NCBI GenBank assembly: GCA_035771175.1
Contig: CM069607.1
Location: forward strand, 4,075,501 to 4,139,500
Reading direction: 5' to 3'
Origin: Paratinospora sagittata
Lineage: Eukaryota > Streptophyta > Magnoliopsida > Ranunculales > Menispermaceae
DNA length: 64,000 nt
Below the pieces are notes generated by a model. The model made no database searches and had not been told where the DNA came from. It saw nothing but the letters and a program-made list of their open reading frames with translations. The position numbers were made by a program, and so were the translations under genes. Shown here piece after piece: positions 36,771-48,180 of the stretch (position 1 is the stretch's first letter; each line of letters opens with the position of its first letter).

Positions 36771-36790
36771 GTGGCGTCGTGACAAAATAG

Positions 36791-38757
36791 ATGTAAGTAT
36801 TTATTAAAGAGGTTCAGTAGAAAATAGAAATGAGAAATATAGGCATGTAAATGTTCTCTATGTTATGCATCTAAAAGCATATCTTCGGCTAAGGTTTTTT
36901 AATTCATATTCTCATAAATTTACAATAAGATTTAATTTGAGAGAGAAATTGGGTAAATAAATTTAACTTTTAAGTTTGCAATAGTCTTAGTGTCATTGAA
37001 TTAATGGCACTTGCGCAACATTAAAAGATTTTTATTTTTAAATGAGTCTCATGGAAAATGAATCATTCTTATGACATTTTTTATTATTATTATCGGTTTT
37101 TCGACATGTGAGAGGTGTACTTATTCTTTTTGAACGAAACTAATCTTTTTGAACTCGATTATTGCAGAGGCGTTTAGATTAACTATTCTAAAAAAGGACA
37201 GATAAATAAAAATACGTTCAGACTCAAACTCGAAATTTGAACCTCAACCCTCAAGTTGACCTCGTGATGTTAAGCATGCCCAAGAATTAAAAAAAAAATG
37301 AAAATAATAAAGAAGCAATTGGCATTTTTATATAGTTCTTTTTCTTAATATATATGCTGTATTGCTTATAATATTAACTCTCCCGGCCTGCGCTCGTTTT
37401 TATTTAAATTATCTTTATTGTATTTAATTTTTATGCCTCATTAAAAACTTAGATTTTTAATAATAAAAGATAGTAATTAATATATGAAAAAATGATCTTT
37501 AAGTAGGAAAAAAAAATGCTTGCAATGTGTCAACTCCATAAGTTGGTGCTTTCACATATATAGGAAGCCGTCAACTGTTTATCGCCAAATATATATTTTA
37601 AATGATAACATTAATTTCAAATTTGACAAAAAATTAAAAATTAATATAATCTTTAATAGTTAGCCGACATTAAATAAAATATATTATCAGAGATTTCTAC
37701 ACCACCATTTTAGGACGATTACAATATAAAACTTATATTGTGGTCCATTTATATTTTGAGAAAATATTGTCAATTAAACTCACAATTTTTTTATTTTCTT
37801 AAAAAAATATTTAAAATAATAATAATTTTCTCACCGTGGCCGTGTTTGGGAGGCCGTTGCATAGTGCGATGCGGCGCGAAATGGAGCCAAACGCTGTTTT
37901 GACACGTTTGGCAATTTTTTCTGCGAAAAAGCTAGTGGATGGGGTGCTTTTCCAATTCACTTCGGCGTTTAAAAATTAACTTCCCACTTTATCCCCATAT
38001 TTTTTTTAAAATACCTAAACTAACCTCTTCCTTACTGTTTTGAAATGACCAGTTAACATAAAGCCTCTTATATAAATTTAGCATGTGATTAAGTAAAATT
38101 GGATTTTTGTTTTCGAAAGCAAAGTAGCATAATTAGAGGAAATTAAATATGATTTATGTATTCAATCTACTCAAGTAAATTAAAAAATATTTTAAAAATA
38201 TAAAAAAATAAATTAAAATTTTTTCAATAAATTTTAAAAAATATATTTCATACAAATAAATTCTCAAATTACTTGATGATTAAATCAAATTATAAGTATT
38301 AAAGGTAATAATAATATGAAGTACGTTGATATAAATATATGTATTTTAATTATAAAAAGATAAAAGTGTCGTTGTTGAACAAAAACACATTTACAAATTT
38401 ATAGCAAACACTTTAAATGTCGAACTACTCGATGTTCATCAAGCAATGTAAAATGATAGTATTCTATTTTATAGTCACATAATTTTATAGGTCTAAATAA
38501 TAATTTTTTAAATTCATATGGCCTTAAGCTCAAAACACCTTCAATCACTTATTAGTCAATCACGTCTTATGAGTTTTTGTGACAATATTGGAGAGATATT
38601 AGAGAAAACGTAAGTGTAGGTTACTCGCTGGGCTCCAAGGAAAAAAAAAATAATAAAATTTATAGACAATTATTTTATTATTTTATCATTTTTTTAATAA
38701 AAAAGAGTTGAAAGATCAGCGCTAAGGAAGAGATGTTAGAGATGATAAAAAAAACGC
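36791..38757. other. AT-rich intergenic DNA with MITE-like scraps
   Basis: A compositionally distinct block at 37845-37980 (GCGATGCGGCGCGAAATGG and CCAAACGC words) looks like the terminus of a degenerate DNA transposon. Nothing else is recognised and no gene is supported. Confidence 0.4.
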
Positions 38758-39034
38758 AAGAGTATCTCCACCCCACATGTGGCCATCTTAAATGGCTCGC
38801 ACCTGGTGCAAGGCGTTGTCCATTGTCTTCTACTTCATAAATACAGAAAAGTGTTGGCGTTTTCATCTGTTCTACATGTATATCATGGAGCTGTTTGATA
38901 GGTTATTATATAATATTAGAAGACAACACTGCTTATCTAATTTATTACTGAGATTGACACATGTGGTGTCACCTCAGATGGCTGCACTTGCTTTCGTCCT
39001 GCGTGCACCATTTTGACATGTGGGCTGGAGTACT
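38758..39034. mobile_element. Possible MITE with imperfect terminal repeats
   Basis: The left end AGTATCTCCACCCCACATGT and the right end (reverse complement AGTACTCCAGCCCACATGT) match apart from a one-base shift and one change. The interior has no coding capacity. I found no flanking target duplication, so the borders are uncertain. Confidence 0.45.
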
Positions 39035-40600
39035 ACTAGATCTACTTCTTTCTTTTTCTCTTATTATGTTATTATATATTTATATTTTTACTTGTAACTT
39101 CAATTATTGTTCACTATTTCATTAATATTTTAGTACAAGATTATAAGATTCTACAATTTTTCACTTGCTCTTTTTTTTTTTTTTTTTGAGAGTAATCTGT
39201 AATTTAATACAAAACTCTACTACACATTCTCATAGTATCCCACCTATAGTAGACCGACTAGTCCTCGTACCAACAGGGGGACCGAGGACTATTCTCACGT
39301 GAACCAATAATTGTTTATAATTTCATTTCTTTTATTTTTTAGTTTCTCACGAATTATCTTTACACCTTTCGAGTATGAAACTAATTATTATACAATGCAA
39401 AAACAGAATGGTAAACCTCTCTCAACAATAAAACCTCTAAAAATAGAATCTTAAAACTTTTATACAGGAACAACATTGAGATTCAACTCGCTTCCATTAA
39501 ACCAACCACTCATTAGTAATTGCTTATAATTTCACAACCATGTAATTTATATTTTTATAATATTTTATTTGCCATTAAGTATCTCTCATTAGTAGTTAGA
39601 GCAATGCAACCAGTTATCTAGTAGTTCAACGCTGAAATGTGTTATAAAGCATAGATTGATTAATTCTAACATTATAATAAGCCCAAAAGTTCATAAGATT
39701 TTCATTTAAAAAGTAAATATTTTCTGTGGTTTTTATATAAATATATTCAATGTTGAAATAATATTATAAGTTCAACACGTTATATAAGAAGTTGGCGCTG
39801 GTAATGTCCTTTTGAAGTGGGAGTTAAATATAATAAAGTGCACATTCAAGAGCAATGTACGTAGCCAGTGTTTAGATATATGAAAGAAATATTCTCAACA
39901 CATATCATGGGTCATCCAAACTCCAAGTTATAAGAGTTTAACCCTTAGATTTTAACATGTGAAACAATATGAGAGTTGCTAATTAATAACACTTTGTATT
40001 GATAGTTATCGGATCGAATCCTTTTCATCTCTGTGACCAGGATTGGACTCCTTGTACTAACAAATTTTATTAAATAAAATAGCAAACTTAAATATTTTGA
40101 TACAAGAGCCCTTTTATTTTACAGGGGGAGATCACTTATTTATGAGCCTAGATTCCCCGTCTTCGCCATAGTGACTCACTTAGTTACGTCTGTATTATAT
40201 TTTTAATATACATCATGTCTTTGGAATATATAAAGTTTAAATTAGTAAGAAAATATTATTTTTTACTGTTTATTACAAAAATCTAGTTCTTCTAGATACA
40301 TTCTTCCGTGTATATATATATATATGTATTCTAGATACATTCTTCCTCAAACACTGACACGTATACGAAAACCACTGGCCCACGGCATCTCTCCAGGTGG
40401 CAGCATTTGGGATGATAAACACTTGGAACAATTTACTTCCGCAAACAACAATTCAAAACTTCCGTTTCTCTAAAATAAATATAAATATTAATTCATTCTC
40501 TTCGAAGGAAATAGAAATAGAGCCGTCACCGCAAAAAGCGGGGAGAACCTAAATATTTTCTTAAATAAAATACTCTCCCGTAAATTCCGGGGAAGACCGA
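39035..40600. other. Intergenic region upstream of NHX
   Basis: AT-rich. A pyrimidine-rich, GAGA-type (CT)n region begins near 40680. No clear TATA box was assigned. Confidence 0.4.
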
Positions 40601-40639
40601 GGGCTATATCGGAAACTTTTGATTAAAACGACACAATCA

Positions 40640-41431
40640 TCATTTTCGTAGATGCACTTCTTTTTTCTGCTTCCCTTTCCTTACAACTTCTCTCCCTCTC
40701 TCTCTCTCTGTTTATTACTCTTCTCTTCTTCGCAATACAAATAAATATATATACGAAGCGCCCTTTCAACTTAAGCTGTCCTTCCCCTTCCTGTTTCTTC
40801 TTCTTCTCTCCTTCTCTCCTTCTCTCCTTCTCTCTCGAACCTCCCAAAAACCCCTTTCTCCATTGCGATCCCACGCTCTGTTCTCCGAATTTCACTGCGC
40901 AGAACACTAAAAAGTTTCGATCTTTGCAACGAAACTTTGGTATCTCTGCTTGATTCCGTGGTGTTCTGAGGATTTATCGAGTTTTAATTGTTACAATCTT
41001 TGCGTTTTGTTTGAGGTTGGTTTGTAATGGTGTTTTGAGTTGTTCTCTGGCTTGTTCGTGGCAAAAAGATCAAGTTATTCAGTTCAGAAGCAGTTTTTCT
41101 GAATTTTCTCGAATTATGAAGTGAGTCGTTGTTTTAGGGATTCGGACTTGCTTCTTCTTTTTTGTTATTTTTGTAAAATGTTGAGTTTTTTTTTTTCCTT
41201 TTTTAACTCTCTAACCTGCTTGGTGTTGGCGGGAAGACAGAACGAAGTTTCTCTTTAACGTGGTTTGATTATTTGGTGCAGAAGAGTTTGTGTGGAAGTG
41301 AAGTTAGTGAATGGACAGTCCGGAGATATACAGATATAGCTTGTGATTTCAAGAAAGTTTGAGGTTTTCCGAGTTGTGGTTTAATTTGGTGGATTATTAC
41401 TGGTTGTGTTTAGCTCCGGAGGCGGTGAAAA
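40640..41431 (+). promoter_or_regulatory. NHX leader with (CT)n tract and 5'UTR intron
   Basis: A CT-rich leader (tracts at 40687-40711 and 40795-40840) precedes a likely 5'UTR intron at 41121-41281 (donor GTGAGT after GAATTATGAA, acceptor GGTGCAG). A short upstream frame starts at ATG near 41027 (MVF then stop). Leader introns are common in plant NHX genes. The exact transcription start cannot be fixed. Confidence 0.6.
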
Positions 41432-44400
41432 ATGGCGGTTGAGGTTGCTTCTGTGTTTACAAAGTTGGGGATATTATCTGCTTCTGATCACACAATTGTT
41501 GCTTCCATTACTCTGTTCGTGACTCTGCTTTGTGCTTGCATCGTGATCGGTCATCTTCTCGAGGAGAATCGATGGATGAATGAGTCGATCACAGCCATTT
41601 TTATTGTGAGTTTTGTGTTCCTCTTCCTAGCCCCTAATTTTATTTTTTTATTTTTATTTTTGTAGCCCTTTTGATTATATGTGTGTGTGTTAATTGTAGG
41701 GTATCTGTACTGGGATTATAATTTTATTGACCAGTGGAGGAACAAATTCGCATATTTTAGTGTTCAGCGAAGATCTTTTTTTCATATATCTTCTTCCGCC
41801 TATTATCTTCAATGCTGGGTATGTTTTCTCTGTCTTTCTGTTCTTTTTTTTCTTTTTTTTTTTCTTTTTTTGGGTTAGTAATATTTGAAATATGTTGATG
41901 ATATGATCATCTTTACTAATATAAGTATTTTTCCTTTTATTATTTAGCGATTTGATTTCTTCCATTTTTGGCTTTTTTAATGCCTTTTCTTATTAGTCCT
42001 CCAATTCTGCTGATGTTTGGTTGCCATAACTTATATAATCTTTTAGAATAAAACTGTAATATATGGAATAAATATCTGCTTGTTAATTCTAGATTTGTTG
42101 GAAGTTACTACTTCACAGGCTTGTTTATACCTTTGTATACATAGTGTTTGAGAATGAAGATTTTTCCTCTCCTTAAGATGGTTGCTCAATTTCAAGTATG
42201 ATTACAATTTGTGATTAGATTTGTAAGAAGAATTATTTGAGTTCTTGGACAGAATTCTGGTGCTTTTGAATTTTGAAGTAAACTCGGAAAAAGTAGAATA
42301 TGATCACTTGGTCTATTTGTACATTATAGAACATTGCAAAACTATTGTGCTGCGTGCAGCTCTTGGAATGTACTTTTTGTTTGATACTAATACATGGAAA
42401 CTTGTTTGGTGAAATTTAACATTTCTGTTTTGTCTTCTTCTTGAGTTATATAAGACATTTTAATTAGAATTTTCTCTATCTTTCTCAGATTTCATTCTTG
42501 TTAAAAGGTCACTAGACTCACTACACATAGTGAAGAAGTTGTCAAATCATTCTAGGTTAAGAAAGACTCAATTTTTATTTTCTATATTACAGTTTTCATG
42601 CTGATTGTATATCTTAATATTGTGTTATCATTTGATACTTAAGTTAATGTCTTCTTTTCTTGATTATAGACATCGACTCATTGAAGATATTCTTAATTTT
42701 TTTTTCTCGTTTTTTTATTTATGACCTCATCTGTTTTCCTGTTCTATACCAGATTCCAGGTTAAAAAGAAGCAATTTTTCCGCAACTTTATGACAATCAT
42801 GCTGTTTGGTGCTATTGGTACATTGATATCTTTTGGCATCATTTCCTTAGGTACGTCCTACACATTTCTGCAAAATTAACTTCGGGTTTTTAGTAGCTGT
42901 CACTGCGTGATACAAGTGTATCTAGACATTCTAATGTGAGCAAGCTTGGACAGACTGGACAATTATTTCTTTGTACTGTGTAAGATGTGCGCCTGTATTG
43001 ACTGTCATGATTTTCTCTGATTTTGAACACAGGTGCTACACAAATATTTAAGAGGTTGGAAATAGATACTTCATTCGACATTGGAGATTATCTTGGTAAT
43101 TTCTGCTTCATTCTTTCTATTTTGGATAAATCTTATAAATATTTCAAGCTGGGATCTATTTTACAGTTCCTCCTCATGGGTCTCATTTACATTCCACTAT
43201 GTTATTTGCAGCAATTGGAGCAATATTTTCTGCAACAGATTCTGTTTGCACCCTGCAGGTATAGTAAAACATTTAAAAAAATGCGCCTCTGGGGGCAGTC
43301 TGGCTAAGCTAATCAAGAAACAGGATAATACAGCTAAATTTCATCCTCTATACTGGTACAGGTGCTAAATCAGGATGAAACACCTCTACTCTACAGCCTG
43401 GTGTTTGGGGAAGGTGTTGTTAATGATGCCACATCGGTGGTGCTCTTTAATGCGATTCAGAATTTTGATCTTACCCAAATCAACTCCAAGATTGGCTTGC
43501 AGTTCATTGGCAATTTCTTATATTTATTTATAATAAGCACATTTCTTGGATTTTTTGTGAGTTCTCTCTCTCTCTCTCCTCCCCTCCCCACCAACGCCAC
43601 CGCCACCACCACCACACACACATGTTTTTTATTTATATCTGTTTATTCTTGTGCTTGTACATGAGTATGAATTCGGTCTGATTTTATATGACATTTGTTT
43701 CCTCTCTTTCTTGCAGGCTGGTCTACTTAGTGCATATGTCATCAAAAAACTGTATTTTGGCAGGTTAGAAACATCTTGTTTTTTCTTCTTCAATATTATT
43801 ATCTGTTACAGTCTAATCTTTTTCTGAAAACATTCCCTCTTTCTTGTAAAACACCTAAGTAACTATCGTTACCCTTGTGGATTATGGTTTTAAATATTTC
43901 CATTTTCTAGCATGTCCACTAAGTTAAAAGTTAGGATACATGAATTCTATATGAAAAATTTGGAAGATTATTTCTTTAGACTGAAAAAACTGCTTAATAT
44001 CGTCATGGTGGTGCTTGTAGTGAAGTAGGACAATAGAATTATATTAAATCCTATCAGGTTGAGTGTGTATTTTATTTGCTACTATTTCATTTGTGCAGCC
44101 TCTTTGTAGATTCGTTGAACTAGCTTAGATTTCCCTTTTTGTAAATACAATATCTCTGTTGGCTAATGTTCCATATATTCCAGGCATTCTACTGATCGTG
44201 AGGTTGCACTTATGATACTTATGGCTTACCTATCCTATATGCTGGCTGAAGTAAGTCTCTCTTTTCATCTTCTGATCAGATGCATCATTTATATTTAATT
44301 TTGTGCGTTCATTATTTAGTCGTAATGTCCTTTTATTTTGCATTGCAGTTATTCCATTTAAGTGCCATTCTCACAGTGTTCTTTTGTGGAATTGTCATGT

Positions 44401-47021
44401 CCCATTATACCTGGCATAATGTGACTGAGAGTTCAAGGGTTACTACCAAGTAAGTAAAATCTCCACAAAGGATTTCCCAACCTTTTGAATCCTATGATGT
44501 GACAAGGTGATCTGTCTTTTTTGAGAAAAGTTTTGATGCTTTATACTTCTTGTCATACCATACCGAGGTATCCCTTAATTTATGTGATATTTTTCTGTAA
44601 ATTTTCATAGTTGTACTCTGTAGCATGCATTATTTTCCACTTTTACTTTAAACAGAATCCCCTTATTTGAAAGTTCCTTCCTCCTTACTTGTAGCTGGCT
44701 ATTAAAGGGTATTAAAGTCTCTCGTGTATCTATGTTTGTTTTATACATAATGTGGAGCTGTTTTGATTGATCAAAGTACTAATGTTGCAACTGCCATTTG
44801 TAATTTATTGCAGGCATGCTTTTGCAACATTGTCTTTCATGGCTGAGATATTCATCTTCCTTTATGTTGGTACAGATGCATTGGACATTGAGAAGTGGAG
44901 ATTTGTTAGATCTAGGTATTTCCTCTACATCTATATAAGCTGCAGATAGTTAAGAGCTAAGTTTATATTCTGTTATGTTATCACAAAAGATCATGCATGG
45001 GACAGATCTATAGTACAAATGTGCATTGAAGTATTCTCATTCTACATTCCACATGCATACATGTGACTATAGGAACACCCATCTTGTAACATTATGTATG
45101 AACTGTTAATTCTATTTGTTTATAACTTTCCATTACTTGAAGGAGCTAAAGGTCCTGAATTCTTTTTGTTGTAGTCCTGGAAAATCAGTTGGAGTGAGTT
45201 CAATATTGCTAGGTCTGGTTATTGTGGGACGGGCTGCTTTTGTTTTCCCTTTATCATTTTTATCCAACTTAACTAAGAAGTATCCAACTGACAAGATCAA
45301 CTTCAAGCAGCAAGTAAGGGTTTTGTCCACTGTGATTTTGAGTTTATTAACCCTCCAAACAGATAAAATTAACGCGATATGATCCTGCAGATCACCATAT
45401 GGTGGGCTGGTCTTATGCGAGGTGCTGTGTCTGTTGCACTTGCTTATAATAAGGTAAGATTGAAGACCATTTTTTGATGTAACTAATGTTGCTTTAGTCT
45501 TCATGATGAGATATTACTTCATTTTTATTAGTTATGAACTACATATCTAGATGAAATTATGCCTTACACCTATTAACTCTTCCTTTTTTGTTCTTATTTG
45601 ATACTTCTAAAGTTTAGTAAACAATTACGGTGATCAAAGGGGCACATTATCTTCCTTCCCAGCAGTTAACATTTTTGTATAATATTGATTTCATATGATG
45701 AACACTTACACTATTGATTCGTTTGCAGTTTACAAGGTCAGGTCATACTCAATTGCGAGGAAATGCTATCATGATCACAAGCACCATCACTGTTGTTCTC
45801 TTCAGCACAGTGGTAAGATTTCTCATAGGCCTCTTTGAAGTATTGATTTTCTGTTATATTTTAGTCAATAGTCAATGCACCAAGTGGTTGGGTAGAGGGG
45901 CAAGTAATCGAGAGGTTACGAGTTCGAGCCCCATCCATTTGTTTCCCCTCCAAGTTATATACGAGCTCGAACGGGAAATTTCTCCGGGGTTTCAGGGGGT
46001 GCCCTCTTTGCGGACTGGGGGCTTGCACCCCCTTGGGATGAGTTGGATGCGCTCAAGCTGGCCCGGATACCCAGGTCTTAAAAAAGAAAAAAAGTCAATG
46101 CAATGTTTTTTTGGAATTTACTCTTTGATGTTGGAGGCTTGGAGCCCTTACTTAAGGCTTCTCAAACAATTAATCAGTTGATCATTACTGATTCACTGAA
46201 AACTAGTTTGATTACATCCCATTGAAGACAGTTTCTCCGTATCCATGATCACCGGGAGACTTGTTGGATGATATTTTATAGGGAAATTGTGAGAATAAAT
46301 TATCATAATGTTTTCCTAGCAGTTCACATGGGACTGGGAGTGCTTTATTGGGGAGGGGTTTTATTGGATGGAGAGATTTTAGCCTGGCTAAGTGCATACT
46401 GTGTTGCGGGAAAACACTTTTTTCAACTGAAATGTGAAAAAATACTCCTTTCGTCTCAGGGAGGGAAGGGAGACGAGGGGCACAAGGTTGTGCATGCTTC
46501 CATTGTTCATGCCAGACAAATATGATTTCTCTCGTTCTGGAGTTCGTTTCATTCAAAACAAGTTTTAGCCCGTAACACAGTATCTTCACAAGGGACTTAT
46601 TAACAACTCAATTTTTTAAAATTCTTGATTCTTTTCAAAATTCTTAAACTTAGGCAATGATACCAAATTTTTTTTTACTTTTTATTATTTTCAGGTATTT
46701 GGGCTTTTGACTAAACCTCTGGTGAGATTCTTGCTGCCTTCAGCAAAACACTTAAGCAGCATGATATCCTCAGAGCCATCAAGTCCAAAATCATTTACTG
46801 TTCCACTTCTCGGAAACGGGCAGGACTCTGAAACTGACAAGGGTGGCAACATACCTCATCCACCTAGCATCCGCATGCTCCTTTCTACTCCAACTCACAC
46901 TGTCCACCATTATTGGCGTAAATTTGATGATTCATTTATGCGCCCTGTGTTTGGTGGTCGTGGCTTTGTTCCCTTTGTCCCTGGATCTCCAACTGAACAG
47001 TGCGTTCATCTCCCAAGTTGA
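41432..47021 (+). CDS. NHX: Class I vacuolar Na+(K+)/H+ antiporter, NHX1/NHX2 type
   Basis: Fourteen coding exons keep phase with GT-AG borders: 41432-41605, 41700-41818, 42753-42850, 43033-43095, 43212-43258, 43362-43556, 43717-43763, 44184-44250, 44349-44449, 44814-44915, 45175-45313, 45391-45453, 45729-45812 and 46695-47021; 541 residues, normal for the family. The protein exchanges cytosolic Na+ or K+ for H+ across the tonoplast, serving salt tolerance, K+ storage and vacuolar pH. Visible signatures: HLLEENRWMNESITA, the amiloride-binding LFFIYLLPPI (about residues 80-89), the ion-site segment FGEGVVNDATSVVLFNA, IWWAGLMRGAVSVALAYNK, and the tail FMRPVFGGRGFVPFVPGSP. About ten to twelve membrane helices are visible. 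The last eight residues (EQCVHLPS) differ from typical NHX1 ends. All key motifs are intact and it appears functional. It is convergent with the VAP27 gene. Confidence 0.95.
43561..43620. repeat. (CT)n and CCA/CAC simple repeats in an NHX intron
   Basis: Immediately after the donor of coding exon 6 come a CTCTCTCTCTCTC run and a CCACCGCCACCACCACCACAC run. They create a spurious extension of the exon's reading frame. Confidence 0.85.
45880..46093 (+). mobile_element. tRNA-derived SINE in the last NHX intron
   Basis: Exact 10-bp duplications AGTCAATGCA at 45870-45879 and 46094-46103 flank a 214-bp element. Its head has a box A (AGTGGTTGGGTAGAGG) and a box B (ACGAGTTCGAGCCCC) spaced like a tRNA. 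The body is GC-richer than its surroundings and the end is an A-rich tail (AAAAAAGAAAAAAA). The perfect duplication suggests a recent insertion. It lies in the sense orientation in intron 13, away from the splice sites. Confidence 0.9.
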
Positions 47022-48180
47022 GAGGACAACAACCATGACATCTCTAGAAAGTTAACAGGACTGGACTTTGTTTTCAGGGTCCTACTTGCATTGACTACAA
47101 GCATTGGAGGTTTTTCACAAGCTTTTAGTGTGAATTATGGTGCAGTATATTCTACTTTAGCTGATTTTTTTTTCCTTCCTACTATGTTATTATTTATATA
47201 TTTTTGGTAGAGCTGTGATGAGGCTGTGCATAGGAGGGTTGTGCATTAGTTTGCGTTCCATACATATTTTCTCATTTTTCTGTATGATTTGTGAAAGCTG
47301 GGCGTGTAATGTATTTCATTTTCTTTTTCTTTGTTCGACTTCCGCTCCTTCATTGTTTGGTGCGGTTGCTTTTGAAAAGAAGAATTGAAAGTTGCAATGT
47401 ATGCTTCTTACTGGGATTGTGAGAAATTGTTTACTGATAATGCTGTTAGAAAAGAAGAGATTTTTGTGTTTTGTATTTTGAAGTTGCTTTAGCATTTCCT
47501 TGTTTTATTCACAAATAGTTTGGATCATCATTGGTGATGAGTATCCCAATTTACACACAAATCAATGGTTCATATTTTCATTACCGGCCGTTAACATAGA
47601 GCTTTATATTAGCTCAACCACTTGAGCAGGATGAATGAATTTCTCAAGGGAACTTTGGCTTTTTATTTCTATTTGTTTTGTATCTTTCTTGTATAGTTCT
47701 TGGTCTTCACTAATGGTTGGGATAATCATTAGTGTTTAATGTGGTCTTCAACACAGCACTACAGCCATTTTGAACTCCAGATCTTCAACAACTCATTGAT
47801 TCAAACATTTCTATGACCAGTTCGTTTTCCTCTCCACGTTCCCCCACTAGAAACCAGAATCACTTTTTCTATCATTTCTTTTCATTCTTTGTGGATTTTC
47901 TTCCCAACACTCAATTTTCCTACAAATTAAATTTTCCTAATTTGGTACAAACAAGAGTGACTATTTTGAGGTATACACGATTCACATTTATGTTTCACAT
48001 ACACTATTTATTTACTTATTTATTTTGTCAGGATACCCTCCACAAATACAAACATCATACAAAATCAGCATACAGAACATACAATCTCATCTCTAAATCT
48101 ATTTTCAAGCTCAAATTTCTACATCTCTAAATAAGGTAGTAATCACGAACTAGCTTCTGCTTCGAAATGGGTTTGATTCC
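47022..48180. other. Convergent 3' ends of NHX and VAP27
   Basis: The NHX 3'UTR runs rightward from 47022, probably to about 47300-47500. The VAP27 3'UTR runs leftward from 48180, with AATAAA-like words on the minus strand near 48005-48030. No separate gene is seen between them. Confidence 0.55.

Larger units (their letters stand above)
30625..36790 (-). mobile_element. Endogenous caulimovirid (pararetrovirus) copy, petuvirus/florendovirus-like
   Basis: The whole segment is one decayed viral genome copy on the minus strand: an upstream promoter-like region (36600-36790) and a single polyprotein frame (about 36575 down to the stop at 30625-30627). The domain order (movement protein, coiled coil, capsid with CCHC knuckle, aspartic protease, reverse transcriptase, RNase H) is that of Caulimoviridae and excludes Ty3 elements, because a movement protein is present and no integrase is seen. 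One long frame is typical of Petuvirus; Florendovirus is the main alternative. No LTRs border it. The right border is only approximate. Confidence 0.88.

Noticed and set aside
30625..36790. Ty3-type LTR retrotransposon
   Set aside because: No LTRs border the element and no integrase is seen, while a movement-protein domain precedes the capsid; this fits a caulimovirid.
45880..45960. Possible tRNA gene in the NHX intron
   Set aside because: A and B boxes are present, but no cloverleaf with acceptor pairing forms, and the flanking duplication and A-tail show a SINE.
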